Positions 53,121 to 64,000 of a DNA stretch of 64,000 nucleotides are shown here, piece after piece. Source of the stretch: Auanema rhodensis (taxonomy: Eukaryota; Nematoda; Chromadorea; Rhabditida; Rhabditidae). Below the pieces are notes generated by a model. That model did not search any database. It was not told the DNA's origin and saw only the letters and a list, made by a program, of their open reading frames with translations. The translations under genes and the position numbers were made by a program. Where the stretch lies: the NCBI GenBank assembly GCA_964057225.1, contig OZ059899.1, positions 930,001 to 994,000 of the forward strand, in the 5' to 3' direction. Numbering within the stretch: the first letter of the stretch is position 1; the number at the start of each line of letters is the position of its first letter.

Positions 53121-56100
53121 ATGTTTTTAGATTCCGTTTTTCAAGGCAAAGACGATGGACAATGTTATTCAACGAAAAAATTAATTCTTCAGGGTGAAAA
53201 TCGAGGATATAAGTGTGAACTTATATCAGTTGATATCTCGGTGCTTTTTTAAGCTAGCGCAAATCTGATAACACAGATCGACGCAGCTTAAAAATCCGCA
53301 TCGAATGCACTATACTACATTGAGAAACGCGTAATACAAAATTTAGTTATGATCGTTTGAAAAATGATGCATTAGTGTATGTTGAGTTTCCATGTACACT
53401 CAACATTGCTTCCAAAAACATTTTGACAAAAATTTTTTCGAAAAATTTCAAGATAATTTAGCGAAAAGTAGATGTTTTTAGATTCCGTTTTTCAAGGCAA
53501 AGACGATGGACAATGTTATTCAGCGAAAAAATTAATTCTTCAGGGTGAAAATCGAGGATATAAGTGTGAACTTATATCAGTTGATATCTCGGTGCTTTTT
53601 TAAGCTAGCGCAAATCTGATAACACAGATCGACGCAGCTTAAAAATCCGCATCGAATGCACTATACTACATTGAGAAACGCGTAATACAAAATTTAGTTA
53701 TGATCGTTTGAAAAATGATGCATTAGTGTATGTTGAGTTTCCATGTACACTCAACATTGCTTCCAAAAACATTTTGACAAAAATTTTTTCTAAAAATTTC
53801 AAGATAATTTAGCGAAAAGTAGATGTTTTTAGATTCCGTTTTTCAAGGCAAAGACGATGGACAATGTTATTCAACGAAAAAATTAATTCTTCAGGGTGAA
53901 AATCGAGGATATAAGTGTGAACATATATCAGTTGATATCTCGGTGCATTTTCAAGCTAGCGCAAATCTGATAACACAGATCGACGCAGCTCAAAAATCCG
54001 CATCGAATTCACTATACTACATTGAGAAACGCTTAATACAAAAATTAGTTATGATCGTTTGAAAAATGATGCATTAGTGTATGTTGAGTTTCCATGTACA
54101 CTCAACATTGCTTCCAAAAACATTTTGACAAAAATTTTTTCGAAAAATTTCAAAATAATTTAGCAAAAAGTAGATGTTTTTAGATTCCGTTTTTCAAGGC
54201 AAAGACGATGGACAATGTTATTCAACGAAAAAAATAATTCTTCAGGGTGAAAATCGAGGATATAAGTGTGAACTTATATCAGTTGATATCTCGGTGCATT
54301 TTCAAGCTAGCGCAAATCTGATAACACAGATCGACGCAGCTCAAAAATCCGCATCGAATGCACTATACTACATTGAGAAACGCTTAATACAAAAATTAGT
54401 TATGATCGTTTGAAAAATGATGCATTAGTGTATGTTGAGTTTCCATGTACACTCAACATTGCTTCCAAAAACATTTTGACAAAAATTTTTTCGAAAAATT
54501 TCAAGATAATTTAGCGAAAAGTAGATGTTTTTAGATTCCGTTTTTCAAGGCAAAGACGATGGACAATGTTATTCAACGAAAAAATTAATTCTTCAGGGTG
54601 AAAATCGAGGATATAAGTGTGAACTTATATCAGTTGATATCTCGGTGCATTTTCAAGCTAGCGCAAATCTGATAACACAGATCGACGCAGCTCAAAAATC
54701 CGCATCGAATGCACTATACTACATTGAGAAACGCTTAATACAAAAATTAGTTATGATCGTTTGAAAAATGATGCATTAGTGTATGTTGAGTTTCCATGTA
54801 CACTCAACATTGCTTCCAAAAACATTTTGACAAAAATTTTTTCGAAAAATTTCAAAATAATTTAGCAAAAAGTAGATGTTTTTAGATTCCGTTTTTCAAG
54901 GCAAAGACGATGGACAATGTTATTCAACGAAAAAAATAATTCTTCAGGGTGAAAATCGAGGATATAAGTGTGAACTTATATCAGTTGATATCTCGGTGCT
55001 TTTTTAAGCTAGCGCAAATCTGATAACACAGATCGACGCAGCTTGAAAATCCGCATCGAATGCACTATACTACATTGAGAAACGCTTAATACAAAAATTA
55101 GTTATGATCGTTTGAAAAATGATGCATTAGTGTATGTTGAGTTTCCATGTACACTCAACATTGCTTCCAAAAACATTTTGACAAAAATTTTTTCGAAAAA
55201 TTTCAAGATAATTTAGCGAAAAGTAGATGTTTTTAGATTCCGTTTTTCAAGGCAAAGACGATGGACAATGTTATTCAACGAAAAAAATAATTCTTCAGGG
55301 TGAAAATCGAGGATATATGTGTGAACTCATATCAGTTGATATCTCGGTGCATTTTTAAGCTAGCGCAAATCTGATAACACAGATCGACGCAGCTCAACAA
55401 TCCGCATCGAATGCACTATACTACATTGAGAAACGCTTAATACAAAAATTAGTTATGATCGTTTGAAAAATGATGCATTAGTGTATGTTGAGTTTCCATG
55501 TACACTCAACATTGCTTCCAAAAACATTTTGACAAAAATTTTTTCGAAAAATTTAAAAATAATTTAGCAAAAAGTAGATGTTTTTAGATTCCTTTTTTCA
55601 AGGCGAAGACGATGGACAATGTTATTCAACGAAAAAAATAATTCTTCAGGGTGAAAATCGAGGATATATGTGTGAACTCATATCAGTTGATATCTCGGTG
55701 CTTTTTTAAGCTAGCGCAAATCTGATAACACAGATCGACGCAGCTCAAAAATCCGCATCGAATGCACTATACTACATTGAGAAACGCTCAATACAAAAAT
55801 TAGTTATGATCGTTTGAAAAATGATGCATTAGTGTATGTTGAGTTTCCATGTACACTCAACATTGCTTCCAAAAACATTTTGACAAAAATTTTTTCGAAA
55901 AATTTCAAAATAATTTAGCAAAAAGTAGATGTTTTTAGATTCCGTTTTTCAAAGCAAAGACGATGGACAATGTTATTCAACGAAAAAAATAATTCTTCAG
56001 GGTGAAAATCGAGGATATAAGTGTGAACTTATATCAGTTGATATCTCGGTGCATTTTTAAGCTAGCGCAAATCTGATAACACAGATCGACGCAGCTCAAA

Positions 56101-57683
56101 AATCCGCATTGAATGCACTATACTACATTGAGAAACGCTCAATACAAAATTTAGTTATGATCGTTTGAAAAATGATGCATTAGTGTATGTTGAGTTTCCA
56201 TGTACACTCAACATTGCTTCCAAAAACATTTTGACAAAAATTTTTTCGAAAAATTTCAAGATAATTTAGCGAAAAGTAGATGTTTTTAGATTCCGTTTTT
56301 CAAGGCAAAGACGATGGACAATGTTATTCAACGAAAAAATTAATTCTTCAGGGTGAAAATCGAGGATATAAGTGTGAACATATATCAGTTGATATCTCGG
56401 TGCATTTTCAAGCTAGCGCAAATCTGATAACACAGATCGACGCAGCTCAAAAATCCGCATCGAATTCACTATACTACATTGAGAAACGCTTAATACAAAA
56501 ATTAGTTATGATCGTTTGAAAAATGATGCATTAGTGTATGTTGAGTTTCCATGTACACTCAACATTGCTTCCAAAAACATTTTGACAAAAATTTTTTCGA
56601 AAAATTTCAAAATAATTTAGCAAAAAGTAGATGTTTTTAGATTCCGTTTTTCAAGGCAAAGACGATGGACAATGTTATTCAACGAAAAAAATAATTCTTC
56701 AGGGTGAAAATCGAGGATATAAGTGTGAACTTATATCAGTTGATATCTCGGTGCATTTTCAAGCTAGCGCAAATCTGATAACACAGATCGACGCAGCTCA
56801 AAAATCCGCATCGAATGCACTATACTACATTGAGAAACGCTTAATACAAAAATTAGTTATGATCGTTTGAAAAATGATGCATTAGTGTATGTTGAGTTTC
56901 CATGTACACTCAACATTGCTTCCAAAAACATTTTGACAAAAATTTTTTCGAAAAATTTCAAGATAATTTAGCGAAAAGTAGATGTTTTTAGATTCCGTTT
57001 TTCAAGGCAAAGACGATGGACAATGTTATTCAACGAAAAAATTAATTCTTCAGGGTGAAAATCGAGGATATAAGTGTGAACTTATATCAGTTGATATCTC
57101 GGTGCATTTTCAAGCTAGCGCAAATCTGATAACACAGATCGACGCAGCTCAAAAATCCGCATCGAATGCACTATACTACATTGAGAAACGCTTAATACAA
57201 AAATTAGTTATGATCGTTTGAAAAATGATGCATTAGTGTATGTTGAGTTTCCATGTACACTCAACATTGCTTCCAAAAACATTTTGACAAAAATTTTTTC
57301 GAAAAATTTCAAAATAATTTAGCAAAAAGTAGATGTTTTTAGATTCCGTTTTTCAAGGCAAAGACGATGGACAATGTTATTCAACGAAAAAAATAATTCT
57401 TCAGGGTGAAAATCGAGGATATAAGTGTGAACTTATATCAGTTGATATCTCGGTGCTTTTTTAAGCTAGCGCAAATCTGATAACACAGATCGACGCAGCT
57501 TGAAAATCCGCATCGAATGCACTATACTACATTGAGAAACGCTTAATACAAAAATTAGTTATGATCGTTTGAAAAATGATGCATTAGTGTATGTTGAGTT
57601 TCCATGTACACTCAACATTGCTTCCAAAAACATTTTGACAAAAATTTTTTCGAAAAATTTCAAAATAATTTAGCAAAAAGTAG
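53121..57683 (+). repeat. X-X-Y-Z-W, then V and hybrid monomers, then Y-Z-W-V
   Basis: 53121-54875 is a full X-X-Y-Z-W unit. It is followed by V (54876), two monomers carrying the GATATATG/CTCATATC variant (55227, which begins P-like; 55578, with AAGGCGAAG), F (55929), Y-Z-W (56280-57332) and another V (57333). Spacing between the Y monomers at 53823 and 56280 is seven monomers. Confidence 0.8.
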
Positions 57684-60600
57684 ATGTTTTTAGATTCCGT
57701 TTTTCAAGGCAAAGACGATGGACAATGTTATTCAACGAAAAAAATAATTCTTCAGGGTGAAAATCGAGGATATATGTGTGAACTCATATCAGTTGATATC
57801 TCGGTGCATTTTTAAGCTAGCGCAAATCTGATAACACAGATCGACGCAGCTCAACAATCCGCATCGAATGCACTATACTACATTGAGAAACGCTTAATAC
57901 AAAAATTAGTTATGATCGTTTGAAAAATGATGCATTAGTGTATGTTGAGTTTCCATGTACACTCAACATTGCTTCCAAAAACATTTTGACAAAAATTTTT
58001 TCGAAAAATTTAAAAATAATTTAGCAAAAAGTAGATGTTTTTAGATTCCTTTTTTCAAGGCGAAGACGATGGACAATGTTATTCAACGAAAAAAATAATT
58101 CTTCAGGGTGAAAATCGAGGATATATGTGTGAACTCATATCAGTTGATATCTCGGTGCTTTTTTAAGCTAGCGCAAATCTGATAACACAGATCGACGCAG
58201 CTCAAAAATCCGCATCGAATGCACTATACTACATTGAGAAACGCTCAATACAAAAATTAGTTATGATCGTTTGAAAAATGATGCATTAGTGTATGTTGAG
58301 TTTCCATGTACACTCAACATTGCTTCCAAAAACATTTTGACAAAAATTTTTTCGAAAAATTTCAAAATAATTTAGCAAAAAGTAGATGTTTTTAGATTCC
58401 GTTTTTCAAAGCAAAGACGATGGACAATGTTATTCAACGAAAAAAATAATTCTTCAGGGTGAAAATCGAGGATATAAGTGTGAACTTATATCAGTTGATA
58501 TCTCGGTGCATTTTTAAGCTAGCGCAAATCTGATAACACAGATCGACGCAGCTCAAAAATCCGCATTGAATGCACTATACTACATTGAGAAACGCTCAAT
58601 ACAAAAATTAGTTATGATCGTTTGAAAAATGATGCATTAGTGTATGTTGAGTTTCCATGTACACTCAACATTGCTTCCAAAAACATTTTGACAAAAATTT
58701 TTTCGAAAAATTTAAAAATAATTTAGCAAAAAGTAGATGTTTTTAGATTCCTTTTTTCAAGGCGAAGACGATGGACAATGTTATTCAACGAAAAAAATAA
58801 TTCTTCAGGGTGAAAATCGAGGATATAAGTGTGAACTTATATCAGTTGATATCTCGGTGCATTTTTAAGCTAGCGCAAATCTGATAACACAGATCGACGC
58901 AGCTTAAAAATCCGCATCGAATGCACTATACTACATTGAGAAACGCTTAATACAAAAATTAGTTATGATCGTTTGAAAAATGATGCATTAGTGTATGTCG
59001 AGTTTCCATGTACACTCAACATTGCTTCCAAAAACATTTTGACAAAAATTTTTTCGAAAAATTTCAAGATAATTTAGCGAAAAGTAGATGTTTTCAGATT
59101 CTTTTTTTCAAGGCAAAGACGATGGACAATGTTATTCAACGAAAAAATTAAATCTTCAGGGTAAAAATCGAGGATATAAGTGTGAACTTATATCAGTTGA
59201 TATCTCGGTGCATTTTCAAGCTAGCGCAAATCTGATAACACAGATCGACGCAGCTTAAAAATCCGCATCGAATGCACTATACTACATTGAGAAACGCGTA
59301 ATACAAAATTTAGTTATGATCGTTTGAAAAATGATGCATTAGTGTATGTTGAGTTTCCATGTACACTCAACATTGCTTCCAAAAACATTTTGACAAAAAT
59401 TTTTTCGAAAAATTTCAAGATAATTTAGCGAAAAGTAGATGTTTTTAGATTCCGTTTTTCAAGGCAAAGACGATGGACAATGTTATTCAACGAAAAAATT
59501 AATTCTTCAGGGTGAAAATCGAGGATATAAGTGTGAACTTATATCAGTTGATATCTCGGTGCTTTTTTAAGCTAGCGCAAATCTGATAACACAGATCGAC
59601 GCAGCTTAAAAATCCGCATCGAATGCACTATACTACATTGAGAAACGCGTAATACAAAATTTAGTTATGATCGTTTGAAAAATGATGCATTAGTGTATGT
59701 TGAGTTTCCATGTACACTCAACATTGCTTCCAAAAACATTTTGACAAAAATTTTTTCGAAAAATTTCAAGATAATTTAGCGAAAAGTAGATGTTTTTAGA
59801 TTCCGTTTTTCAAGGCAAAGACGATGGACAATGTTATTCAACGAAAAAATTAATTCTTCAGGGTGAAAATCGAGGATATAAGTGTGAACATATATCAGTT
59901 GATATCTCGGTGCATTTTCAAGCTAGCGCAAATCTGATAACACAGATCGACGCAGCTCAAAAATCCGCATCGAATTCACTATACTACATTGAGAAACGCT
60001 TAATACAAAAATTAGTTATGATCGTTTGAAAAATGATGCATTAGTGTATGTTGAGTTTCCATGTACACTCAACATTGCTTCCAAAAACATTTTGACAAAA
60101 ATTTTTTCGAAAAATTTCAAAATAATTTAGCAAAAAGTAGATGTTTTTAGATTCCGTTTTTCAAGGCAAAGACGATGGACAATGTTATTCAACGAAAAAA
60201 ATAATTCTTCAGGGTGAAAATCGAGGATATAAGTGTGAACTTATATCAGTTGATATCTCGGTGCATTTTCAAGCTAGCGCAAATCTGATAACACAGATCG
60301 ACGCAGCTCAAAAATCCGCATCGAATGCACTATACTACATTGAGAAACGCTTAATACAAAAATTAGTTATGATCGTTTGAAAAATGATGCATTAGTGTAT
60401 GTTGAGTTTCCATGTACACTCAACATTGCTTCCAAAAACATTTTGACAAAAATTTTTTCGAAAAATTTCAAGATAATTTAGCGAAAAGTAGATGTTTTTA
60501 GATTCCGTTTTTCAAGGCAAAGACGATGGACAATGTTATTCAACGAAAAAATTAATTCTTCAGGGTGAAAATCGAGGATATAAGTGTGAACTTATATCAG

Positions 60601-60842
60601 TTGATATCTCGGTGCATTTTCAAGCTAGCGCAAATCTGATAACACAGATCGACGCAGCTCAAAAATCCGCATCGAATGCACTATACTACATTGAGAAACG
60701 CTTAATACAAAAATTAGTTATGATCGTTTGAAAAATGATGCATTAGTGTATGTTGAGTTTCCATGTACACTCAACATTGCTTCCAAAAACATTTTGACAA
60801 AAATTTTTTCGAAAAATTTCAAAATAATTTAGCAAAAAGTAG
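57684..60842 (+). repeat. 9-monomer higher-order repeat, copy 1 (3,159 bp)
   Basis: Order S (57684), T (58035), F (58386), R (58737), U/X hybrid (59088), X (59439), Y (59790), Z (60141), W (60492). The 59088 monomer joins the U beginning (GATGTTTTCAGATTC) to the X end (GCTTAAAAATCC, ACGCGTAATAC). The next 3,159 bp repeat the same order. Confidence 0.9.
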
Positions 60843-63800
60843 ATGTTTTTAGATTCCTTTTTTCAAGGCGAAGACGATGGACAATGTTATTCAACGAAAA
60901 AAATAATTCTTCAGGGTGAAAATCGAGGATATATGTGTGAACTCATATCAGTTGATATCTCGGTGCATTTTTAAGCTAGCGCAAATCTGATAACACAGAT
61001 CGACGCAGCTCAACAATCCGCATCGAATGCACTATACTACATTGAGAAACGCTTAATACAAAAATTAGTTATGATCGTTTGAAAAATGATGCATTAGTGT
61101 ATGTTGAGTTTCCATGTACACTCAACATTGCTTCCAAAAACATTTTGACAAAAATTTTTTCGAAAAATTTAAAAATAATTTAGCAAAAAGTAGATGTTTT
61201 TAGATTCCTTTTTTCAAGGCGAAGACGATGGACAATGTTATTCAACGAAAAAAATAATTCTTCAGGGTGAAAATCGAGGATATATGTGTGAACTCATATC
61301 AGTTGATATCTCGGTGCTTTTTTAAGCTAGCGCAAATCTGATAACACAGATCGACGCAGCTCAAAAATCCGCATCGAATGCACTATACTACATTGAGAAA
61401 CGCTCAATACAAAAATTAGTTATGATCGTTTGAAAAATGATGCATTAGTGTATGTTGAGTTTCCATGTACACTCAACATTGCTTCCAAAAACATTTTGAC
61501 AAAAATTTTTTCGAAAAATTTCAAAATAATTTAGCAAAAAGTAGATGTTTTTAGATTCCGTTTTTCAAAGCAAAGACGATGGACAATGTTATTCAACGAA
61601 AAAAATAATTCTTCAGGGTGAAAATCGAGGATATAAGTGTGAACTTATATCAGTTGATATCTCGGTGCATTTTTAAGCTAGCGCAAATCTGATAACACAG
61701 ATCGACGCAGCTCAAAAATCCGCATTGAATGCACTATACTACATTGAGAAACGCTCAATACAAAAATTAGTTATGATCGTTTGAAAAATGATGCATTAGT
61801 GTATGTTGAGTTTCCATGTACACTCAACATTGCTTCCAAAAACATTTTGACAAAAATTTTTTCGAAAAATTTAAAAATAATTTAGCAAAAAGTAGATGTT
61901 TTTAGATTCCTTTTTTCAAGGCGAAGACGATGGACAATGTTATTCAACGAAAAAAATAATTCTTCAGGGTGAAAATCGAGGATATAAGTGTGAACTTATA
62001 TCAGTTGATATCTCGGTGCATTTTTAAGCTAGCGCAAATCTGATAACACAGATCGACGCAGCTTAAAAATCCGCATCGAATGCACTATACTACATTGAGA
62101 AAAGCTTAATACAAAAATTAGTTATGATCGTTTGAAAAATGATGCATTAGTGTATGTCGAGTTTCCATGTACACTCAACATTGCTTCCAAAAACATTTTG
62201 ACAAAAATTTTTTCGAAAAATTTCAAGATAATTTAGCGAAAAGTAGATGTTTTCAGATTCTTTTTTTCAAGGCAAAGACGATGGACAATGTTATTCAACG
62301 AAAAAATTAAATCTTCAGGGTAAAAATCGAGGATATAAGTGTGAACTTATATCAGTTGATATCTCGGTGCATTTTCAAGCTAGCGCAAATCTGATAACAC
62401 AGATCGACGCAGCTTAAAAATCCGCATCGAATGCACTATACTACATTGAGAAACGCGTAATACAAAATTTAGTTATGATCGTTTGAAAAATGATGCATTA
62501 GTGTATGTTGAGTTTCCATGTACACTCAACATTGCTTCCAAAAACATTTTGACAAAAATTTTTTCGAAAAATTTCAAGATAATTTAGCGAAAAGTAGATG
62601 TTTTTAGATTCCGTTTTTCAAGGCAAAGACGATGGACAATGTTATTCAACGAAAAAATTAATTCTTCAGGGTGAAAATCGAGGATATAAGTGTGAACTTA
62701 TATCAGTTGATATCTCGGTGCTTTTTTAAGCTAGCGCAAATCTGATAACACAGATCGACGCAGCTTAAAAATCCGCATCGAATGCACTATACTACATTGA
62801 GAAACGCGTAATACAAAATTTAGTTATGATCGTTTGAAAAATGATGCATTAGTGTATGTTGAGTTTCCATGTACACTCAACATTGCTTCCAAAAACATTT
62901 TGACAAAAATTTTTTCGAAAAATTTCAAGATAATTTAGCGAAAAGTAGATGTTTTTAGATTCCGTTTTTCAAGGCAAAGACGATGGACAATGTTATTCAA
63001 CGAAAAAATTAATTCTTCAGGGTGAAAATCGAGGATATAAGTGTGAACATATATCAGTTGATATCTCGGTGCATTTTCAAGCTAGCGCAAATCTGATAAC
63101 ACAGATCGACGCAGCTCAAAAATCCGCATCGAATTCACTATACTACATTGAGAAACGCTTAATACAAAAATTAGTTATGATCGTTTGAAAAATGATGCAT
63201 TAGTGTATGTTGAGTTTCCATGTACACTCAACATTGCTTCCAAAAACATTTTGACAAAAATTTTTTCGAAAAATTTCAAAATAATTTAGCAAAAAGTAGA
63301 TGTTTTTAGATTCCGTTTTTCAAGGCAAAGACGATGGACAATGTTATTCAACGAAAAAAATAATTCTTCAGGGTGAAAATCGAGGATATAAGTGTGAACT
63401 TATATCAGTTGATATCTCGGTGCATTTTCAAGCTAGCGCAAATCTGATAACACAGATCGACGCAGCTCAAAAATCCGCATCGAATGCACTATACTACATT
63501 GAGAAACGCTTAATACAAAAATTAGTTATGATCGTTTGAAAAATGATGCATTAGTGTATGTTGAGTTTCCATGTACACTCAACATTGCTTCCAAAAACAT
63601 TTTGACAAAAATTTTTTCGAAAAATTTCAAGATAATTTAGCGAAAAGTAGATGTTTTTAGATTCCGTTTTTCAAGGCAAAGACGATGGACAATGTTATTC
63701 AACGAAAAAATTAATTCTTCAGGGTGAAAATCGAGGATATAAGTGTGAACTTATATCAGTTGATATCTCGGTGCATTTTCAAGCTAGCGCAAATCTGATA

Positions 63801-64000
63801 ACACAGATCGACGCAGCTCAAAAATCCGCATCGAATGCACTATACTACATTGAGAAACGCTTAATACAAAAATTAGTTATGATCGTTTGAAAAATGATGC
63901 ATTAGTGTATGTTGAGTTTCCATGTACACTCAACATTGCTTCCAAAAACATTTTGACAAAAATTTTTTCGAAAAATTTCAAAATAATTTAGCAAAAAGTA
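60843..64000 (+). repeat. 9-monomer higher-order repeat, copy 2 (ends one base short at the window edge)
   Basis: Starts 60843, 61194, 61545, 61896, 62247, 62598, 62949, 63300 and 63651 match copy 1 at a 3,159-bp shift. The differences I saw are in the first monomer (TTCCTTTTTTCAAGGCGAAG against TTCCGTTTTTCAAGGCAAAG) and one base near 62103 (GAAAAGCTT for GAAACGCTT). The array clearly continues past the window. Confidence 0.9.

Larger units (their letters stand above)
1..64000 (+). repeat. 351-bp satellite DNA array, 183 head-to-tail monomers
   Basis: Every 351 bp the same sequence returns in the same orientation from the first to the last base. Origins placed on the ATG after AGTAG fall at 11+351k (to 8084), 8434+351k (to 38269) and 38379+351k (to 63651). 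Monomers differ by scattered substitutions only; the two net length changes are a 1-bp deletion near 8354 and a 241-bp deletion inside the monomer at 38269. One counted monomer (63300-63650) has 55 C and 60 G, so about 33% GC. No unique DNA, mobile element or opposite-strand monomer was seen. An NheI site (GCTAGC, first copy 143-148) is present in essentially every monomer. Such arrays are known from centromeric and pericentromeric heterochromatin of eukaryotes; that location and an insect-like host are inference, since I do not recognise the family. Confidence 0.97.

Noticed and set aside
1064-63890. 62 intact copies of a 79-codon frame as a tandem gene family
   Set aside because: About two thirds of otherwise equivalent monomers carry in-frame stops that spread as subtype marks. 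The start has a poor context with TAG directly before it. No promoter, splice or polyadenylation signal accompanies it, and the protein resembles no family I know.
1-64000. CRISPR array
   Set aside because: The repeat is 351 bp with no unique spacers; every base belongs to the repeated unit.
1-64000. Array of transposons or LTR elements
   Set aside because: No transposase, reverse transcriptase, terminal repeats or target-site duplications; the monomers abut without gaps. Origin of the monomer from an ancient element cannot be judged here.
1-64000. rRNA, tRNA or RNA polymerase III promoter within the monomer
   Set aside because: No cloverleaf, B-box-like GGTTCGA or rRNA-like stretch was found in the monomer on either strand.

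Overview
The window is one uninterrupted head-to-tail array of a 351-bp, AT-rich satellite monomer (a representative copy at 63300-63650 counts 115 G+C of 351, about 33%). I count 183 monomer starts, all on the same strand: 182 are essentially full length and one is truncated to 110 bp. I see no gene, RNA gene, transposon insertion, inversion or unique spacer in the 64 kb. This points to eukaryotic constitutive heterochromatin (centromeric or pericentromeric) recovered from a long-read assembly. Period and base composition resemble the roughly 350-360 bp satellites known from some insects (for example the Drosophila 1.688 family and Tribolium TCAST), but I do not recognise this sequence, and a plant or other eukaryote cannot be excluded.

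Phase is kept very strictly. Using the ATG after the conserved AGTAG as origin, monomers start at 11+351k up to 8084, at 8434+351k up to 38269, and at 38379+351k up to 63651. Only two net length changes occur: a 1-bp deletion near 8354 and a 241-bp internal deletion in the monomer at 38269.

Layout, left to right. 1-8433: mixed subtypes with short local duplications. 8434-11241: eight monomers copied again at 23527-26334, exactly 15,093 bp (43 monomers) away. 11242-23526: further mixed subtypes with 3-, 4- and 7-monomer periodicities. 27037-32301: an 8-monomer higher-order repeat (HOR) in nearly two copies. 32302-36513: twelve monomers copied at 41187-45398. Between them, 36514-39782 is a 5-monomer tandem duplication whose second copy carries the 241-bp deletion. 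From 43644 to the end the array is dominated by a five-monomer core, here called X-X-Y-Z-W, in full, shortened and expanded versions, ending in two successive 9-monomer HOR copies (57684-60842 and 60843-64000).

Each monomer holds conserved dyads: a 9-bp stem with a GTGA loop, a 9-bp stem with a 10-nt loop, a 12-bp TTCGAA-centred palindrome and a cluster of A/T tracts. A 79-codon frame is open in 62 monomers but closed by in-frame stops in the others. I interpret it as chance, not as a gene. The biology here is satellite evolution (unequal exchange, HOR formation) and possible satellite RNA or chromatin function, not a protein-coding system.
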